Below are positions 8,027 to 9,508 of a stretch of 9,508 nt of DNA, piece by piece. Every line of letters begins with the position of its first letter. Position 1 is the first letter of the stretch. Source of the stretch: Clostridia bacterium (GTDB lineage: Bacteria > Bacillota > Clostridia > Oscillospirales > Ruminococcaceae); NCBI GenBank assembly GCA_003246805.1, contig QKDG01000160.1, positions 1 to 9,508 on the forward strand. The letters are read 5' to 3'. Both the position numbers and the translations under genes were made by a program. The notes beneath the pieces are model-generated. The model ran no database searches. It worked only from the letters and a program-made list of their open reading frames with translations, and was not told the origin of the DNA.

Positions 8027-8119
8027 TTATTTAAGGGCAGCATAACAAGCCCTTGGACCATAACCAGCCTTGCAAGCGGGACCATTGTTACTAAAATAAT
8101 CTTCCCCTTTTGTTTGCAT
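8027..8119 (-). CDS. Possible 30-residue Cys/Gly-rich peptide upstream of the E1 gene
   Basis: A small ORF of 30 codons runs from ATG at 8119 to TAA at 8027, 25 bp before the E1 start and on the same strand. Its second half reads GPACKAGYGPRACYAALK: two Cys nine residues apart, each preceded by a Gly-Pro, and two Tyr. The segment is richer in G+C than the surrounding AT-rich DNA, and its composition does not look like random low-G+C sequence. Against it, there is no convincing ribosome binding site before the ATG (or before a TTG two codons earlier), and the segment also contains a good hairpin, so it may be structured leader RNA instead. It matches no family I can name with confidence. If translated, its place ahead of a ThiF-type enzyme and a radical SAM enzyme would allow a modified peptide, a metal-binding peptide or a leader peptide. 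All of these are speculation. Confidence 0.35.
   Translation of the reverse strand: MQTKGEDYFSNNGPACKAGYGPRACYAALK
8031..8056 (-). other. Leader hairpin upstream of the E1 gene
   Basis: On the minus strand AAGGGC and GCCCTT form a perfect six-pair stem with a ten-base loop, about 30 bases before the E1 start. It is followed by an A-rich run rather than a U tract, so it is not a standard terminator. It could be part of a regulatory leader or affect access to the ribosome binding site. Nearby there are also a palindromic CTTGCAAG and a repeated ATGGTCC. I could not match the leader to the molybdenum/tungsten cofactor riboswitch consensus from memory. Confidence 0.35.
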
Positions 8120-8125
8120 TGTCAA
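8096..8125 (-). promoter_or_regulatory. Alternative weaker promoter closer to the E1 gene
   Basis: A perfect TTGACA (8125-8120) is followed after 18 bases by GATTAT (8101-8096), four of six matches to a -10 box. Initiation here would start near 8089, leave a leader of about 88 bases and remove the start of the 30-codon ORF. It therefore competes with the small-peptide reading of the same DNA. Confidence 0.25.
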
Positions 8126-8139
8126 TTTCGGTTGAGATT

Positions 8140-8375
8140 ACAAGCCGATTTTTGTTATATATATTCTTTTTAGTATATCCATATATATTTCATAAAATCA
8201 ATCATAAAAGCAAGCAAAAATTAAAATGTGAAACAAAAGCTTATATACCAATATTTTTGTTTATAATATTATAAATCATATCAGATTATATTGCAATATT
8301 TTCTGTGATATGGCAACCTTTTATGTCATAAATCTACAATATTTTATAAAAGTATAACTGATTTTTATTTGAAAT
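8140..8375 (+). other. Extremely AT-rich intergenic stretch
   Basis: About 235 bases with very little G or C lie between the operon leader and the G+C-rich patch. No ORF of note, no tRNA-like structure and no clear repeat array is visible. It contains the candidate operon promoter. Such DNA often carries promoters and regulator sites, and may also be naturally bent. Confidence 0.4.
8268..8296 (-). promoter_or_regulatory. Candidate sigma-A promoter for the cofactor/tungstate operon
   Basis: On the minus strand TTGCAA (8296-8291) is followed after exactly 17 bases by a perfect TATAAT (8273-8268). Transcription would begin near 8261 and give a leader of about 260 bases before the E1 start. The -35 box matches consensus at four of six positions. 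The -35 lies inside a perfect 12-bp palindrome ATATTGCAATAT (8288-8299), a possible operator. The region is extremely AT-rich, so chance matches are common. Confidence 0.4.
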
Positions 8376-8453
8376 GTTGACAATGAGAATACTCACCAAC
8401 AGCTTGACAATTTGGCTTTTATTATTGTTATTGTTCTCGAATTTGATTGAATT

Positions 8454-8580
8454 CCTGCCGTCAATTCCCCACTATTCTGAATATTTGTTATTATCATCAG
8501 GCAGGGGCCTGACTTTGAAATCCCACAAGGGTGGGGGCTTTGCGGTCGCCCCCGTACCCCTTCGCATCAAAAATCATAGT
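8454..8580 (+). other. G+C-rich hairpin patch, possible structured RNA or mobile-element remnant
   Basis: A sharp jump in G+C within AT-rich DNA, packed with inverted repeats. TCAGGC (8497-8502) pairs with GCCTGA (8507-8512) around an AGGG loop. GGGGGC (8533-8538) pairs with GCCCCC (8548-8553). CCCAC (8522-8526) pairs with GTGGG (8531-8535), which competes with the previous stem. CCTGCC (8454-8459) can pair with GGCAGG (8500-8505). The competing stems suggest RNA or single-stranded DNA structure rather than coding. A 70-codon plus-strand frame crosses it (8374-8586) but looks non-coding: it starts with a Leu-rich run and has no ribosome binding site. I cannot assign a known RNA family, and terminal repeats or a transposase are not visible. 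Confidence 0.4.
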
Positions 8581-8595
8581 TTTTAGACACTCTGG

Positions 8596-8625
8596 CCACA
8601 GGAGTATATTGCACCTGTGGTTTTT
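8596..8625 (+). terminator. Rho-independent terminator, plus strand
   Basis: CCACAGG (8596-8602) and CCTGTGG (8614-8620) form a perfect seven-pair stem with an 11-base loop, followed directly by five T. The shape is right for plus-strand termination. No plus-strand protein gene lies upstream, so it would end either a small RNA from the G+C-rich patch or read-through transcription. It isolates the regulator gene downstream. Confidence 0.65.
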
Positions 8626-8664
8626 GCAATTATAATAAGTTAAACTATACAACATAGCATACTA

Positions 8665-8693
8665 TCGACAAATATACAATTATGGTGTAAAAT
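8665..8693 (+). promoter_or_regulatory. Promoter of the Crp/Fnr regulator gene
   Basis: TCGACA (8665-8670) and TAAAAT (8688-8693) are separated by exactly 17 bases, each with five of six matches to the sigma-A consensus. Transcription would start near 8700, leaving a short leader of about 23 bases that includes the AGAGGG ribosome binding site five bases before the ATG at 8723. Confidence 0.6.
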
Positions 8694-8722
8694 AGAAATA
8701 TAAAACAGAAAAGAGGGCTGAT

Positions 8723-9400
8723 ATGATTTTAAAAGAGCAAATAAGTTTTCTTGAAAAAAATCTGAGCTTCTGGAATGAATTAAGTAATGATGAGAAGAAT
8801 GAAATTATACAGTACAGTTTTATTACAAAATATAATAAGGGCGCAAAAATATATGGTTCAAACAAGGATTGTTTGGGGCTAATTTTAATTGAGGAAGGCA
8901 GGCTGAGAGTTTTTATAGACTCTGAGGATGGCAAGGAGATTACACTCTACCGATTGCTGAAATATGATACGTGCATATTATCAGCCTCATGCATGATGAA
9001 AAATATTAATTTTGAAATTAATATTGAGGCTGAGGTTGACACAAACGTAATTGTTGTTCCAACAAAATATTTTAATCAGCTAAGGGAAACCAACAGCGGA
9101 GCAAAAAGCTTTTCATTTGAGCTTGTTACTGCACGTTTTAGTGAGGTTATGTGGGTATTTGAGCAATATGTTTTCGGCTCAGCCGCAAAAAGGCTCGCTT
9201 GCTTTTTGTCAGAGCAGGCATTTCTGCAGAATTCCGATGTGCTGGTATTGACGCATGAATTTATTGCGAATGATATTGGAACAGCAAGGGAAGTAATAAC
9301 AAGGCTGCTGAAACACTTTGCAAACGACAATATAGTTTCTCTATCAAGAGGCAGCATAAAAATTGAAGACAGAAAAGCTTTGCAAAAATATTGCAGCTAA
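8723..9400 (+). CDS. Crp/Fnr-family transcriptional regulator
   Basis: A 225-residue regulator with an N-terminal cyclic-nucleotide-binding-type beta-barrel (about 15-120; EEGRLRVFIDSEDGKEITLYRL at 57-78 covers the core strands), a long dimerisation helix (about 125-165) and a C-terminal Crp-type helix-turn-helix. The HTH recognition part reads THEFIANDIGTAREVITRLL (177-196), with Arg189 and Glu190 in the position used for DNA contact in this family. Five cysteines occur: 50, 84, 90, 160 and 224. Cys84 and Cys90 sit in CILSASC at the place where CRP would bind cAMP, and the cAMP phosphate-binding motif is absent, so cAMP is unlikely to be the ligand. There is no N-terminal Cys cluster like that of E. 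coli Fnr. A redox, thiol or metal signal is plausible (inference). It is transcribed away from the cofactor operon and toward a flavoprotein gene 62 bp downstream. Confidence 0.92.
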   Translation: MILKEQISFLEKNLSFWNELSNDEKNEIIQYSFITKYNKGAKIYGSNKDCLGLILIEEGRLRVFIDSEDGKEITLYRLLKYDTCILSASCMMKNINFEINIEAEVDTNVIVVPTKYFNQLRETNSGAKSFSFELVTARFSEVMWVFEQYVFGSAAKRLACFLSEQAFLQNSDVLVLTHEFIANDIGTAREVITRLLKHFANDNIVSLSRGSIKIEDRKALQKYCS

Positions 9401-9413
9401 GTGATTTTGTCAC
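9401..9413 (+). promoter_or_regulatory. CRP-like palindrome between regulator and flavoprotein genes
   Basis: GTGATTTTGTCAC directly follows the regulator stop codon. The half-sites GTGA and TCAC match those of CRP-type operators, but they are five bases apart instead of the usual six. It could be an operator for the neighbouring regulator upstream of the next gene. No strong -35/-10 pair with normal spacing is visible in 9401-9462, so the two genes may also simply be co-transcribed. Confidence 0.35.
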
Positions 9414-9462
9414 GGAATATCCTATAAATTCTGGATACAATATTAACAAGGAGGTTGGAAAT

Positions 9463-9508
9463 TTGAAAGACGTTATTGTAATAGGAAAAGGCCCCTCTGG
9501 AATTTCCG
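9463..9508 (+). CDS. NAD(P)/FAD-dependent oxidoreductase, N-terminal fragment
   Basis: Only the first 15 codons are present. The start is TTG at 9463 with a near-perfect AAGGAGG eight bases upstream (9448-9454), strong enough to accept a non-ATG start. The translation MKDVIVIGKGPSGIS is a beta-strand followed by GxGxxG-type dinucleotide-binding loop, as at the N-terminus of thioredoxin-reductase-like and related flavoproteins. The exact enzyme cannot be told from this fragment. Its position right after the Crp/Fnr gene suggests that the two form a redox-related unit. Confidence 0.7.
   Translation, partial: MKDVIVIGKGPSGIS

Noticed and set aside
8140..8170. Plus-strand terminator made by TCGGTT/AAGCCGA followed by T-rich DNA (8127-8155)
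   Set aside because: The stem is only six pairs including a G-T wobble, and no plus-strand transcript is expected to arrive there. It is too weak to call.
8002..8261. Moco/Tuco riboswitch upstream of the operon
   Set aside because: Context fits, but I could not find the conserved segments of that motif as I remember it, so I did not call it. A covariance search would decide.
8304..8330. CRP-like site TGTGA...TCATA upstream of the operon promoter
   Set aside because: The arms are not properly symmetric and the spacing is too long for a Crp/Fnr operator.
8472..8567. 31-codon minus-strand frame across the G+C-rich patch
   Set aside because: No ribosome binding site, a Pro-rich composition that simply reflects the C-runs, and it ends quickly. 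It is kept only as a note that the patch could be a mobile-element relic.
8374..8586. 70-codon plus-strand frame as a protein gene
   Set aside because: It lacks a ribosome binding site, begins with a low-complexity Leu run and passes through overlapping hairpins. It does not resemble any family I know.
1..9508. CRISPR arrays, tRNA or rRNA genes, insertion sequences
   Set aside because: No regularly spaced repeats, cloverleaf-like segments, rRNA-like sequence or transposase reading frames were seen.

Overview
The window reads as chromosomal DNA of a low-G+C Gram-positive anaerobe, most likely a Clostridia member (Lachnospiraceae-like). Reasons: AT-rich codon use, strong AGGAG/GGAGG ribosome binding sites, a lipoprotein-type solute-binding protein, and gene families (TupABC, MoeA fused to a periplasmic-binding-like domain, small MOSC protein, Fnr-type regulator with a CxxxxxC segment) that are common there. 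The species cannot be fixed from the sequence alone.

Layout. Positions 1-8001 hold ten tightly packed minus-strand genes. In transcription order they are a ThiF/MoeB-type E1 enzyme, moaC, moaA, a MogA/MoaB-type molybdochelatase protein, a MOSC protein, tupA, tupB, tupC, moeA, and a second moeA carrying the start of a C-terminal PBP-like domain, cut by the left edge. Gaps run from 35 bp down to overlaps of 14 bp. Several ribosome binding sites lie inside the end of the preceding gene, so this is almost certainly one operon. Positions 8002-8722 are a 720-bp intergenic region. It holds a possible long leader for the operon with a 30-codon Cys/Gly-rich small ORF, an extremely AT-rich stretch, a G+C-rich hairpin patch with a plus-strand terminator, and a good promoter for the next gene. 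On the plus strand follow a Crp/Fnr-family regulator (8723-9400) and the first 15 codons of a Rossmann-fold, probably FAD-dependent, oxidoreductase.

How the genes work together. MoaA and MoaC make cyclic pyranopterin monophosphate from GTP. A molybdopterin synthase (MoaD/MoaE, not in this window) would convert it to molybdopterin, with the E1 enzyme probably recharging the sulfur carrier. The Mog-type protein adenylylates molybdopterin and MoeA inserts the metal. TupABC imports tungstate, so the metal served is probably tungsten. The MOSC protein may handle sulfur or the finished cofactor. No mobA-type nucleotide-attaching gene is visible, which fits a tungsto-bispyranopterin enzyme such as an aldehyde:ferredoxin oxidoreductase, but that enzyme is not in the window. 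The Fnr-type regulator and the flavoprotein form a separate redox-looking unit. Nothing in the sequence proves that the regulator controls the cofactor operon.

The most unusual items are the small peptide ORF directly ahead of the E1 gene, the CxxH in place of the usual second zinc-binding CxxC of that E1, the pair of MoeA proteins around the tungstate transporter, and the unexplained G+C-rich structured patch.
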